Part shown: one piece after another, positions 12,198-24,508 of the stretch
Position numbering within the stretch: position 1 is the first letter of the stretch
Layout: each line of letters begins with the position of its first letter
Source: Voacanga thouarsii
Lineage: Eukaryota > Streptophyta > Magnoliopsida > Gentianales > Apocynaceae
Direction: 5' to 3'
Assembly (NCBI GenBank): GCA_026120185.1
Contig: JANUWF010001783.1
Span: 9,858,001 to 9,922,000 of the forward strand
DNA: 64,000 bases
Program-made: the position numbers and the translations under genes
The notes under the pieces: generated by a model
The model's input: the letters and a program-made list of their open reading frames with translations, nothing else
What the model was told of the DNA's origin: nothing
The model's database searches: none

Positions 12198-12534
12198 TGT
12201 TATAAAATTAGAGTAGTGTTAGAATAAAATCTTCACACTACACACTAATAAAACTCTAACTATTTTGCACAAGAATTTCTCTCTTTCTCTTCTCTCACAA
12301 TTTTCTCTAATCTTTCTTTCACAAAATGATGGTGTATTACAAGCTTAGAGAATAGCTCTATTTATAGAGCTCTAATTAGTGGAATACATCATGGCATACA
12401 TCATCTTTAACTAATCTCAATTAGTGGTGTCTCCACTAAATGGTAGACATCCATAAAAATCTTCTAATAATTCACATAAATCCATAATTAGTGGAGCCTC
12501 CACTAATTAATGGAGATTCCAATAATTCATAACA
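12198..12534 (-). repeat. Copia-A 5' LTR
   Basis: This 337-base LTR lies upstream of gag on the minus strand. The target duplication GTACT follows at 12535-12539. On the minus strand a TATA-like CTATAAATAGAG occurs at about 12356-12367 and is the likely element promoter. Confidence 0.95.
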
Positions 12535-12539
12535 GTACT

Positions 12540-13500
12540 ATTTTATTAAGAATATACTAGTGGAATAAACCGCTCTGACTTTGAGAAGAAGTTAATACAT
12601 AAAAGTAAAATTAAAAAAGAAAAAATAAGTTTGAAGATGAAAATAATATTGCATAAAAATTAATATCCAAATTAAAAAAAAACAAAGGGTAACTTACGGT
12701 AGAATTGGGAAGCAGTTAAAATTTTCTGCCTCATTTGGATGAATCATTGAAGAATTTGACGCTCATTTATATTTTTGTTGGTTGGTGATTGAGCAGTGAT
12801 TTAGGCAAGCGGAGGCCACGTGAATCCCACGATGATGCTGAAAAACGTTAGAATGTCTTTTTCTACCGTATTTAGAAACATGTTGTTTTCATGTCTGCCC
12901 AATAATTTTTGGATTTTTGGTAGCCGAAAACTGCCATTTAGATGGTTACGTGTCGCTTTCATAATAAGTGAATTTGATTTTAGATCACCAACCAATAAAT
13001 AAAAATAAAAATGAAAAGAAGGAATAATACAATTAAATTTGCAATCTTTGACATTTATATAAAAATATAATTTTAATGAGTAATAAAATTCAAACGATGA
13101 TTATTATATATTAAAATATCATAGATATATATATAAAAAAAAAAACTATTTCAATATGCCTTTCATTACTTGTCATACTACTCTTCCTAAGGCTCGCCCG
13201 AAATCCCTACCCAACGAGCCAAGCTAGCAGAAGTTGGAGAGCCCTAAACTATCAGTCAGTCTCAAGTTCGAAATTGTTGGGCATATGTCCATCGCCCTTT
13301 CCCTTAAGAAGCTTGTAGCATTACTAGGAAAAAAGTTAAAAACGGGGGAACAGAACCAATTGGTATTTTGCTGCCCATTAGTTTCTTGCACCTTGCTGAG
13401 AATATAACATCAAATGCAAGAAGCCCAAGTGCTTCTAAGTTCCTAACAAATGGTAGAGTTTCAAGAAATGAGAAGAAGTGCTGAATGATGCAATTTGCAG
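12540..13500. other. Intergenic region between Copia-A and PEX14
   Basis: No gene is recognised. A G-box core CACGTG lies at about 12818-12823. The segment at about 13185-13330 is less AT-rich than its surroundings but has no useful open frame. The PEX14 3' untranslated region probably occupies the last part, up to 13796. Confidence 0.5.
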
Positions 13501-13796
13501 CAAACTTTAGTGATAATTGATTCCTACACCAAGATAAGGCACAGACACGAGAGCCCAGATTTTGTGTTTGTCCGAAAATGACAGCTGATAAGGAACAGGA
13601 TACCCAGACGCAGATCGACAGATCGGCTCTACAGAAATGGTCTGAAGATGTATGTTAAGTAGAGATAACAAGGGGCAGCAATCTCCCAGTCTGGATATAG
13701 CTTTTATACAGCTCAAGTTTTAGCTCACATACACAAGACTGATAAAAATCAATTGCTTCATGCCATCAACACATTCTTCAATTTCATGCCATCAAC

Positions 13797-16700
13797 TCAA
13801 CCCTCGATTTGCAAGTTCCCCTCTCCCTTTAGTATTTCAGTTGTATTGAATGCTGGACTTCCACCATTAACCTGGTTAGCCTCAATGCCTCCGGATTCAG
13901 ATAATTTTGTGATTCTCTGCAGTTCATCAGTAATCTCTGAAGAACGAGCTAGTAACTGATCATCATTCATTGGTTCTTTCTGAGTTACTAGCTTTTTTGG
14001 TTGTCGGATGGCTGCAGCTGCTTCTGCCATTGCGACAGGAGGTGGTTGTGGAGGAACCCAGGGTCGCTGAACTGGTCTTTCAATAGGCACGTAGGACCCA
14101 ATTCTTTGATCATCTTCAGTTTCTATTTCTGTAATTCTGGCATTATTTTGTTGCCACCAAGGGGAAGAACCTTCTCCATTCAACTGATTTGTTAGGAACC
14201 TGGAATCGAAACCATCACCATTCTCTTGATACTGAAGGCCATTGCTCGAGCTATTCTGAGATTGACCAACCTCCCAAGGCTATTCAAGTGAGGAAAATTG
14301 GTATTAGTGGGCCAGCTCCATAATCCAATGTATTTAAGATAAAGTACTAATGGAAACAGCTTTCTGTGCCACTAACAGCTCAAACTATACGATAAAAATT
14401 CTCAGAGCTTATTAGGCCATTTGTGGTCTAATGTTTAGGAACATTCTTCTATATTGCATCATTCTAAAGGTGAAAGCTAGATACTGAAGAATTGTTGCAA
14501 CACAAACAATGAAACCATAATAGTGCATATCAGCTATCAGGTTTCAGCAGCCTGCCAGCAAAAACGCTTGACGTTTGGCAGGTAATAACAAAAGAAGGAA
14601 ACAACAGAATAAAAAAAATACTTGTCTATTAACATAGGGATCCTTGTGCATAAGCACTAGCTGGGTAAGTCGCATAGAATGATTACTGGTTGGTTACAAA
14701 ATACTTCAGCTCAAAGTTATTAGGAATGAAATAACTAACACCATGCAGGCAAGGATGAAAAATAAGAATAAGAAAGTTCTTAGAAACCTAACCTTTGGCT
14801 TTGGTGCCAAGCGAGGATTAGGTACAGGCTGATTAGGGTTAGGTGGTTGATCATTGATCTCCTGAGACAACAGACAAACAAGAAATGTACCGAATAAGAA
14901 AAATTCAAATAAAACCAAGTCTAGGGAGAATATAACATTATCACAAAGTTAGAGAGATACTCTGATGTTGGGGGGTTTCTCTCCTCTTTGAACCATAGCC
15001 AGGATCTGCAACATAATTTCGCCCATTAATTTCCAATTTACAAATTTGAATTTACATCATTAATTATTTACTACCAATTTTTTTTTCTTGAAAGAAAATG
15101 CATCTGATCTTGTCAAACTAAATAATTCCCAGAAAAGTGCCACTGTTCATGGTACATTGGAACAACGTTATGTAGGAAAATTACAGATAGCTCTTCCCCA
15201 AACCGGTAAGTTATATGAAATTTTGTTGTTGATCCATAATTTCGCCAATTAATTTCCAATTTACAAATTTGAATTGACATAATTAATTATTTACTACCAA
15301 TTTTTTTTTTTTTCTTGAAAGAAAATGCATCTGATCTTGTCAAACTAAACAATTCCCGGAAAAGTGCCACTGTTCATGGTACGTTGGAATTATGTTATGT
15401 AGGCAAATTACAGATAGCTCCTCCCCAAACCAGCAAGTTATAGAAATTTTGTTGTTGCCTCCAGAAAAGCTCTTTTACGAGTCTTACCGGAGTTTACATT
15501 TTCCTTGTTAAATGAAATTTTCTCACCACTTCTCATTTTTTCCCCCTCACTTAGCAGGGATGAAATATGAGCAACAGAATTTGATCAATATGAATTAAGT
15601 CCTTCCATGTAGAAAATGCTAAGAATCAGGATTGTTATTTGGAATCTAGAGAGATCCTGAATGACTGCACTAGAGACTACTGCTATGACTATAATATATT
15701 TGCAAAGCAATGTCTGGTTCCAGTTATAATGGTTGGTTTACTGTTTGCTGATTTTATTTTTTAAGGTCCAACACTAATTACTTAGTCATGTTGATGCAAG
15801 AAACAAGATGCACATAAAGCACAAAATCCAATGAGATATCCTGAATGGATGATATACAGTATACTTGTACAAGGAAGAAGGCACTAATCACCAGTCAATA
15901 TTATCTTTCATCAAAGAATAAGAAGATAGTGATTTGAGATTCACCTCCATATACGATTTTGGATGAGGGGCAGCAGATGGTTCAACAGAGGTTGGTGGTG
16001 CAGAAGATATCCCTGCATGAAAAAGCCCATCCTTATTCAGCCCCAAAAGTTTGTTTGTTTGGTGTTTTTTTTTAAATTAAAAAAAACTTCAATAAAGAAG
16101 TCTCAGTCGAGGAGAACCTGGACGGACATCAACATCTACCTTCCCATTAGCATAAGATTGCTGCAAACATGCAAATAAATAAGAAAATAAAAAAGAAAAC
16201 TTTTAAGGGAAAACTAGATCAAGAGAAAAGATATCATATTCTGTAGCCAACAGAAGAATCTTGTAAGCATATATCTAGCTCACCCTGGAATTTGTAACTA
16301 GGAGCCTCTGATCATCTTGTTCCCCGGTTGTTAATCTCCCATTGATGTTAGTTTGTCCTTCAGCAGACACCAATGTGATGTTAGCTAGCGTATCTCATAA
16401 TTTATGAAAACAGGACTCCACCAAAGTTGGTAAATCCAATAATGTAGATAAAAAACAGAAAAAATTATCTTTGAGTCCGCATTACAAGAAAGCTCTGGAT
16501 GATGAATGCCAAATTATGAACAGAGCTCATGGACTTTCACAAAATTGTACTTTTGCATATCTGTGCAGTAGTCTTTTACTCCCAAAAACATTGATTAACT
16601 TGTAGTTTCAGATGGTCTGTTTATGCTTGCAATGAAAACACTTTCGCATTTTTAACTCAGAAAGCTTATATAACTTGCTACACTCTAATGCAAAAAATGC

Positions 16701-19700
16701 CATGATGCATGAATCACAAAAAAAATTTCAATATGTTACCGGAAATCTACTCCCAAGGCCTTTGCATGGACAGATATATGTAACCGGAAAACAAAAGCAC
16801 ATTGAATAAACAGTGGAGTAACAGGCACATTACTCTATAGAATTCAGACACTGGCTCAACATTGGAAACACAATTGGACTTGTAAACTATAAATATCTAA
16901 CAAGATCAAGTCTTCTATGTTGAATACGACAATTTCAAAATTGTTGTCCACTAATCTGCAAAAAGTTCAAAGCATGAAGATTTGCAGATGACTAAAACAC
17001 TGCCAAGCAGTGTGCATACAAAATCAAACTTTCTGTGATGTTAGACAGGGCAAGCAATAGGATATGGTGAAGTTCCTGGGATAGGCTAAAAAAGGAGACA
17101 TATTAAACAACCAGGAAACCAGTAAATTTCAGTATTTGAAGAAAGAAAGTCACGCAAAAATCACTACAGTCAAATTGTTAGCAGACACATGGTCATTCAG
17201 GAGAGGTGAATGAGTTGATGGCTTTATCATTCAGAGTCAACTGTACCCATTGGCAAAATGCAACAGTCACAAAATGCAGACATTTAAGAATCACAAAAAA
17301 TGGGAATCAGTAAAACTGCCTTACCAAATATTTGTAGTTTCAAAACTATTTCAAGGAAATGGAATAACAAACAAACATTTACTACTTACCCTCTGTATAA
17401 TTACTAAAGAGAAATTACAAGTACCTTAAAACAAATTGTATATCAGTGTGGAATTGAACTATAATAAACAACTCACAGAGATAGCAAATAAATAAAGTTG
17501 ATAGAAGGTACTTTTTCACTATATATAAGGGAGAATTTATCTACTAATGCTGTCCAGAAATGCCTAAATCCCAGGGAATCCAAGTAATTGGATCATGAAC
17601 AATTATGCTGGCATCTAGAGTTCAGGATAGGGTAAATTATAATTGTTTGGTTAAAGCATTTGCAGACAATACAGAACTATTTAACAAACAATACAAAAAT
17701 TTTTGGATGGGGGAGGTTACCCCTCTCGCAAGAATAAAGGGGAGGCACTCTTCAGGTAACTAGACAGCAGCGAACTGATTTACTACCTTCAAACTTTAGT
17801 AAGGCATTACTCATGGACTTCATTTCACGTGTTTGGACATCTAACAGGTTTGTAAGCTCCTGGAAGTATCTCTTCTCTGGAAAAGGCAATCATAGGCAAC
17901 CCATTGTTCAGTATTAAAACATAAGACATGACAGTAAACTTGAAGGGAAAAAGTAAATGCCAGTCCTGATGGAAATCACTGCAAGAAATGAGCCAACTAC
18001 ACATAGACAGACCTTCAGTTTTTGAGATCAAAATTTCTTGGCTCGCCCGAGCCACATCAGCAGCTGCTGCTGCAGCTGCCTTTGCAGCAGCAGTAGCTTC
18101 TTCTGCCACGTTAGGTTTTGAGTTGCTTTTCGTTATAAGAGCCTGCTCTCCCTCTTCCTCCAGTACAACCTTGCGAATCCAAGACTTAAACCTGGGTATA
18201 ATACAATTCTGGAAAAAGAAAATGTCACCAAGCTGTAAAGTCACACTCAAATTATCACATCTATCAGACAAAAAGGCTTCATAATGACCAAATTCTGTAC
18301 AATTTCATTGGGTTATTTCACTATATTTGTTAGAAGGGGCTCATAAAATCAATCTTGTTCATGGAATAAATTGAGAAAAGAATGGCAGACATAGAAGGAT
18401 TGGAAACAGGAATATAAAATGTCTGAATTAAAATGGAATGATCCTGCAAAGAGTTCTCATAGAAAATACCTTAAACAGTACAGCAGTTCCGGCTCCTGAA
18501 GCAGTAAGGAAGCCAACAGCAAGAAGAGCATGGGACCAGTGGAACCGAGAAAGTGATCCTACTTTAGAAATGCTACCACTAGGTGCAGCTGGTGCCGGCT
18601 GTAGAGTTTGAACTGGAGCTTGCGGTTGAATATTTGATACCGACTTTGACTGTCCATCTACTTTCAATGCACGTGGTAGAAAAGGAAAAATGTTACCATG
18701 AGAAGTAGCTAAACTTAACTCTAAATAACTGCCCCAAAACAATATTCGTTACCTTGATTTGTAACTACTGGTTGTGAACTTGTGACACTTGGGGTTGGAT
18801 CCTGTTAATTATATAGAATTAAGAAACTAATCATCTATACATCTGATGCTTATGGATGGACAAGCGCAACTAAATTCACTTTGATGGTCTGAGGTTTAAA
18901 AGTTAGAAATTTGAAGGAAGAATGATCGACTTACAGGAACACGGCGAAAAGCTTCATCTATCTCCTCCTTTGTAAGGCCCTTCCTCTCAAGGAACGATCG
19001 TCTATACATAACTGGAGATCCCCTGACTTTTGGATGTGAAAGAAACTTCACAGCAATTTGTACTTGGTCTTCTCTAATTGGTTCAGAGTTCACAAAGACA
19101 GAAGATGGAGATTTCTCCGCTGGAGAATCAACCTTGGCATCTTTACCACTGTCAGCAGTTGGTTCTGTAAGTTGTGAAGCTGGAATTCAGAAAGTAGATC
19201 AATTCTTGACATTATAGGAATTCTGGGAAAATAAGGACAAATATCCAAAAAAGAAATGTTTAGAAATCCGAAATGTATTACCCCTTATATCATATTGACA
19301 AAATATACTTGACTCCCTGTATTTCTGGTTAACTAACAAAAAATAAAACATGTAGAGACCATCATCCTTGAAACGCTACCATGTCCCAACAAGAAAAGCA
19401 GAAGCAACAACAGGAGGAGGGAAAATCATAACAATAAAACAGCGCTTTTTCAGATACTGTAAACTTGAGAAAGTTTGGGTGGTATGAACTTTGACCACGA
19501 TGATCCTCAAACATTTAACAAGTGTTCATTTCACTCAGCAGTTGTGGAAATGCAGATCATCCTCAGGATGCAAACTTATCAAATTTTAGCGGTGAAGCAA
19601 TACTAATGACAAAAGTTCAGATGTTTCAGATATGCCATTTTCCAAACTATGTGACAGAAACCTAACTAGATTGCTAATTAGGTGAAACCAATCTAGGTAG

Positions 19701-20706
19701 AGGTGAATTGACATTAGACTCTTAATTAGGGAAATCTGTAACTGTAGTCTCAGTTCATCTGAATCACAAGAGTCTGATGGACAAGAATGATAAAAGCAGT
19801 ATTTAGACTATAACTTATAGGAGGAAAGACTTTGAGTGAGGCCAGAGGGCACACTCAAGAGAATCACAGACACATAAACTAGACTTGGAAACCAAATGTT
19901 CATAACATTTCAATGGCCAAAATGAGTGGCTCATCATTGTAGCCATTTCAAATTTATGTCTTGAATTATTGAGTAGTGTTTTCCAACCATGTCAAATTAA
20001 CAATCTTTTCAATGCTGTGAAGCTCTGGCTAACCGTCCAATCACTACAACTTCAATCATCAGTTGGGACACCTTTTCTTAAATTGCATGGCTCTGATATG
20101 AGAAATGGATAAACAATGTAAGTCTATTTTCTCAGTAAGCTACATTTTAGGTATGGATGCTCATCTTTCAGAGGAATCACAGTGATCCTCACAACCTCAT
20201 GGAATCCAAATGAACAATTTCATCCGTAGATGAATCAATCCATTAAAATAAAAGCATCTCTCTATATAATATCTCAATTTAATGAGGGGGGGGGGGGGGA
20301 TAAAGACATGTCATACACTAAGCTGTAATAAAAAGCACCACACTTGACAGGTATTAAGCAAGTTCATACTTTCTCTTCTCTTTTATTTTTTCGCCCTTTT
20401 GCTTATAAAGTGCTGCTGCGTTTTCAATCAACCTCCTGAGAATTTACAGAGAACCTTAATTTTCTAGAATCAAAATCTGGGAGTCTTTGTACGCGAAGTC
20501 CATCTTCAAATAACCACAAATCTTGAATGCCAGATTCATAATCCATAAAAATAATCTCAGAAACTATACGGACAAGAAACAAATTCATAAATTGACCAAA
20601 AACAGAAAACAGCCAGCCAAAAAAAAAAAAAAAAAAAAAATTCCAAACCTGGGTTTTGGGTCTTATCATCTACCGAATTCGGAGGAGAATCAGATTGACT
20701 CGTCAT
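13797..20706 (-). CDS. PEX14: Peroxisomal import docking protein PEX14
   Basis: PEX14 sits in the peroxisomal membrane and docks the cargo receptor PEX5 (with PEX13) during matrix protein import. Exons: 20706-20649, 19179-18935, 18801-18753, 18660-18470, 18208-18013, 17876-17787, 16357-16284, 16160-16118, 16012-15945, 15005-14961, 14861-14793, 14279-13797. These total 1611 bases, or 536 residues plus TGA, close to the Arabidopsis protein. The conserved N-terminal domain is at about residues 50-101 (SEPIREDQVQIAVKFLSHP, RRSFLERKGLTKEEIDEAF). A hydrophobic segment at about 160-180 (HALLAVGFLTASGAGTAVLF) is the likely membrane span. Next come IPRFKSWIRKVV, an Ala-rich coiled-coil-like stretch, then a Pro-rich C-terminus (PPNPNQPVPNPRLAPKPKPW, WVPPQPPPVAMAEA). 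All introns are GT..AG; introns 1 and 6 are about 1.4-1.5 kb. It looks intact. Confidence 0.96.
15012..15457. repeat. Tandem duplication of about 220 bases in PEX14 intron 9
   Basis: Two head-to-tail copies, about 15012-15229 and 15235-15457, start CATAATTTCGCC and end TTTTGTTGTTG. They share nearly all bases between, apart from scattered substitutions and small indels in a T run. The copies lie in the intron between exons 9 and 10 and do not touch a splice site, except that the first begins seven bases upstream of the exon 10 acceptor. Confidence 0.85.
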
Positions 20707-21417
20707 GCCCAGTTAGCTAAATTCCCAGGGAAAAACGAGAAAATGGTGAATTCTACAGAAAAAAGAAAACAACTCAAAATACAATACCCTCTATAAACAA
20801 ATTGTACTACGTCAATAGAAGGGCTAGTTGAGATAACCGAGGACGACGTTGATGATGGGCGATGATGTCAGAAGAGAAAGAGTAGCAAAGGTTGGCTTTT
20901 GCTTACTCCAAAGCAAGTGGCAGAAAGTTATGGAGATGATTGCATTATATACCTCTGCGTGTTTCAGAGCGAAGAAAATAAAAAAAAAAAAAGAAAGGGG
21001 AAAAAAAAAATTATGTAGATAATATATGACCTCGGGGACCCGCTGCCGCTTTATCTCAATTACTATTTGGAAAGCACTTGTTTTTTCCCCTCCATTATTT
21101 ATTTATTCTTTTTTTCTTTTTCATTTTTTTTGGTTGAAAAAATTGTAATAGCATAAATAAAAGTATGTGATAGTCTTAAAAACTCTCAAAATTGTATAGA
21201 TGAGAGGTATTATGATTTAGGAAACATAACGAATTTATAAATAGTATGAGTTTAAAATTGAGATTAATACATAATGATTCGTTAGAATCAAATCACGTAA
21301 TTTTGTTAAATATCAAAATAAATATAAAAGAAAAATATAGAATGTCAATGAAGGCTGTGAATGGTTGCTTTATTTTATTTCTGTAATACTTTTGCACACA
21401 CAGAAGGATTCAAACTT
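20707..21417. promoter_or_regulatory. PEX14 upstream region and intergenic DNA
   Basis: This stretch holds the PEX14 5' leader and promoter (minus strand), then AT-rich DNA with poly(A) and poly(T) runs. No other gene is seen. The limits of the promoter cannot be set from sequence alone. Confidence 0.4.
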
Positions 21418-21830
21418 TCAGTGGCAATGTTGCATACAGTCATTGTGGTGAAGAAAACAGACCCCAACATCTCCACTATAACAGCACCAATAATTGAAAC
21501 CACTAACGTTTTCCTCCACACAATCTGGGGATCTTTTATACTTAAGATCTTCATTCATGGTTATATTTGTAATGTCTGCAAATTTGTCAGCAAGAACAAC
21601 CCTTCTCCTGGCAATTTCGCAGCCTTCATGAAATGACAGACACAAAACATAGGAAAGTATGAAATCTATGGAAAATTTATCTTAATAAACTATTGTAAAT
21701 GGGAGCTAGAAAAGATAGATACATATTTTTGAAATATGAAGTGTTTGTGATACTTACTGTGGTGAACATAGAAAAGGGCAACGGTGATCAGACAGAAAAC
21801 AATGGTATGCTTTGTGCTAGGAAGAGCCAT
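21418..21830 (-). CDS. Secreted cysteine-rich peptide A (ESF1-like)
   Basis: A two-exon gene: exon 1 21830-21758 (73 bases, phase-1 donor GTAAGTA), exon 2 21623-21418, giving 92 residues. The first 24 residues (MALPSTKHTIVFCLITVALF..) form a clear signal peptide. The mature part ends in a Cys cluster: C, then WCC, then C, C and C (NYWCCYSGDVGVC, NDCMQHCH). Spacing C-x(n)-WCC-x(n)-C-x(6)-C-x(3)-C resembles the EMBRYO SURROUNDING FACTOR 1 family of endosperm-expressed signalling peptides, and is also possible for another defensin-like family. The same exon layout and Cys pattern recur in the gene at 42129-42594. The function is inferred from pattern only. Confidence 0.75.
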
Positions 21831-21891
21831 GACCCTTAAGAATTTTTTTTTTAAATTATTTTTTTTTCTTCAATTGATCTTATGAAGGAGA

Positions 21892-21900
21892 CCTTATATG
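21892..21900 (-). promoter_or_regulatory. TATA-like box of cysteine-rich peptide gene A
   Basis: The minus strand reads CATATAAGG about 62-70 bases upstream of the start codon, a suitable distance for a TATA box with a short leader. Confidence 0.45.
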
Positions 21901-23098
21901 GTATGTTCTTGGTAGGAAATCTTTTCTTTTCCGTCTCTTTTACTCATGTTTATATTGTTTTCCCCATTTTCTTGCTCTTCTGATGCTCTCATTCCCTTCA
22001 CACTTGATTGTTTTCTGTTCTGCAATCCTATGCCCCTCTCTCATGCATACACTTTGTTCTCTCTGAAAAATTATGATTAGACTAGGTAGTGCTACAACAA
22101 CCATTACATCCCAGAAATGATGTTCTATATTGGTTGGTTTCTTCTAATCAATTTAAGCAGAAAACAAAGTATTCAATACCATGAAAGTATTTAAAAAGAG
22201 TTAGAAAAAAAAAAATCCGAGAAAATGACTTTCTTGTGTTGATTTCAAAAGAAAATAGGGAAAAAGAAAGAATACTATTCATGCATAAATCAGGAACACA
22301 TAATATCTTCCGAAATGAAAGGTTTATGTTATCTTTAATTGCTTTAACGAGTTTAGAATCAAACACACAGTTAGCTTCACAATGAGTAAGAAAGCTGGCA
22401 AGATTGATGTTTGACAATTCATCAATTGATAATATGGTTGCTGTGCTAATGCCATTAAAAGAGAGTTGTCTTGCCTTAAAACAATAAAAACATCAACCCA
22501 ATTAGAATATTACAGTGAAACAAAAAAGATATCTCTGCTTACAAGTATATTCCTTTTAGGTTTTCATTAAAAATTCCTGATTGGCTTTCATTTCTATTTT
22601 TTTCCCTGTTTATTAGTTAATTATGAACTTTTAGATATCTTTTTCAGCTTTATTCAAATTGTTTTTGGCTCAATTCACGTGGATTTACTTTTTGAGCTTA
22701 TAGAACTTAATATCAAGAGGTAGGTATAAAAAGTATGAGTATGCGTTATTATAGTTAAATATTTTTTGAATCTCAATAGTCCACGGAACTGTAAATGGTT
22801 TGCTTTGTAATACAAAATCCTTCAAAAAATGGTTAAGAGTGCCATTGAAGTGTTCTAAAAAATTTTGGAAAGCTATTTAGCTTCAAGACCTAATGAACTC
22901 ATGAAACGATCAATTAGAATACTGATTTAACAATAGAAGATTGTGTAAGAGGCAAAATAATGATATTAAAAAGTTTCAATAACTAAATATAAGATAGTAT
23001 TAAGAAATTATGTTCATTTCGTTCATGCACTTTCTTTTTATTATATAATTGCTTGGTTTTCTAAAGTCAACTTTATGCATATCTTGAACTAAAACTAC
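21901..23098. other. AT-rich intergenic region left of CACTA-1
   Basis: No recognisable gene, only short unremarkable open frames. The right border is the TAC target duplication (23096-23098) of the CACTA-1 element. Confidence 0.5.
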
Positions 23099-23460
23099 CA
23101 CTACCCGAAAAATTACTTTTTGCAATGGCCAAAAACCGTCGCAAAAGAGTTTTGTGATGGTTTTGTCTGTAGCAAAAACTGGCGTTACTATTTGCAATGA
23201 TTTTAAGATGGACTTTTTTTAGCAACGAATTTACGACAGCCATTTAATTAACAACATTAAAATTAAGTTATAATTAATTTAGTAACGGCTTAGCAATAGT
23301 CATTTAATTAATGATATTATAATTAAATTTATAATTATGTTTGCGACGGTGAGTTAGCGATGGTTTTTTAATTTTTTAAAAATTAATTATTAAAATTTTA
23401 TTTTTAAAAAAATATACATTAAATTTGTGATGATTGTCGAAATTTAAATTATAAAAAAAA
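23099..23460. repeat. CACTA-1 left subterminal repeat region
   Basis: Short degenerate motifs such as CGTCGCAAAAG, TTTGCGACGG, TTAGTAACGG and GTTAGCGATGG recur here. In the CACTA superfamily such arrays bind the element's own transposase. Confidence 0.65.
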
Positions 23461-23572
23461 AATTTAATTATTAAATCAGCTCCAAACCAATCGGGGCAAC
23501 CCCTCTTCGACCGACCCGGCTCTGATATAGTAGGCCGTTGCAATCTCCTTTGTTAATAATTATTGAAATTAT

Positions 23573-23641
23573 TGTTGGACGCAGGGCTCGAACCCGCCTC
23601 TTTGTTATAGGAGAACATTTGCTCCACTATTAGACTATGTG
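23573..23641 (-). other. tRNA-like module in CACTA-1
   Basis: On the minus strand the segment has an A-box-like TAGTCTAATAGTGGAG and, about 45 bases on, a perfect B-box-like GGGTTCGAGCCC, then TGCGTCCAACA. It matches in layout the module at 52802-52869 in CACTA-3. It is not a working tRNA: no seven-base acceptor stem can be drawn. It may be a tRNA-derived piece with a residual RNA polymerase III promoter. Confidence 0.6.
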
Positions 23642-23689
23642 AATTCTTGTAGTTATTTTTATATTATCTTAATTATATACTATATTATA

Positions 23690-24018
23690 TTATATAAAAT
23701 ATTAATAAATTATTTTAATTAATAAAATATATTATATTATATATTATATATAATATATATTTAAATATATACTACTTAATAATGTCCTTTCGCACATTCT
23801 ATAATTCAATTAAATAAAGTAAAAACTTATATCCAAACTTTAGATATGAGATAGAGTATAATACATATCGATACTATGTATATGATTTTTTTTAGATATA
23901 TAATATGTACTTATATATATATATATATATAGTATATTAATAAATATACTATATATATATATATATATATAATATAGCATATATATTATATGATTCTTTT
24001 TAGATGCATAATATGTAC

Positions 24019-24053
<35 letters not shown>

Positions 24054-24200
24054 AGATATTAGTGTAGATGAGTGTTAGTATTTATATATTAATACATATA
24101 TATTAGTATATATATTAATATGCTATCTATTAATACATATATTAATATATATGCATATATATATATATCTATATTTTTATATATTTACATATTAATATAT
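23690..24200. repeat. TA-rich array left of the viral cluster
   Basis: Several (TA)n runs (for example about 23916-23930, 23951-23972 and 24021-24051) are mixed with ATTAATATATAC-type units. The array abuts the first viral segment. Endogenous caulimovirids in plants are often found in TA-rich DNA. Confidence 0.8.
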
Positions 24201-24202
24201 AT

Positions 24203-24508
24203 ATGGAAAGTGCCTTCAAGAAAGGATTCCGCACATATGGAGGAAAAAAAAAAATGCATTCTTCAGTAATGATCAGTCTTGCTAAGAAAACTCCTCCTAG
24301 TGCAGAAAAATATTTACAAACAAAGATAAAATTCCTTGAAAAAGGAGTTATTCAATCAAGTCCACAAGCTCAAGCCAAAATATGTCAATTCAGAGGACAT
24401 GAAGGTGGAATTTGTCCGGCATGCACTCAGCAAAGCAGTGGGTCTGGTGATAGCGACAAGCACTCTGACAAGACTTCACTATCTGATGAATATGGAGATG
24501 ATTAGAGA
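24203..24508 (+). pseudogene. Viral block 1: C-terminal part of the last viral frame
   Basis: The 100-codon frame corresponds to the C-terminal 40 percent of the longer frame at 28799-29554. It shares SAFKKGFRTYGG and a Cys pair in GGICPACT. By its place after the polymerase it is probably the counterpart of the caulimovirid transactivator/inclusion-body protein, though the family match is weak. The upstream part is missing, replaced by TA repeats. Confidence 0.65.

Larger units (their letters stand above)
6887..12534 (-). mobile_element. Copia-A: Ty1/copia LTR retrotransposon, full-length but defective
   Basis: The element has two LTRs (6887-7238 and 12198-12534) that begin TGTTAT and end ATAACA, and both flanks carry the same 5-base duplication GTACT (6882-6886 and 12535-12539). 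Reading on the minus strand the order is LTR, gag, protease, integrase, reverse transcriptase, RNase H, polypurine tract, LTR, which is the Ty1/copia order. By eye the LTRs differ at about four positions plus a 15-base duplication, so the insertion looks fairly recent. The coding region nevertheless has at least two frameshifts, one nonsense codon and an Asp-to-Asn change at an integrase catalytic position. It may have moved with proteins supplied by a relative. Confidence 0.96.

Noticed and set aside
17988..18284. An Ala-rich plus-strand frame
   Set aside because: It is antisense to PEX14 exon 5, whose frame, splice sites and family match are clear.
22148..22417. An 89-codon minus-strand frame as a gene
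   Set aside because: It has no recognisable motif, signal peptide or supporting splice structure, and its composition is that of random AT-rich DNA.
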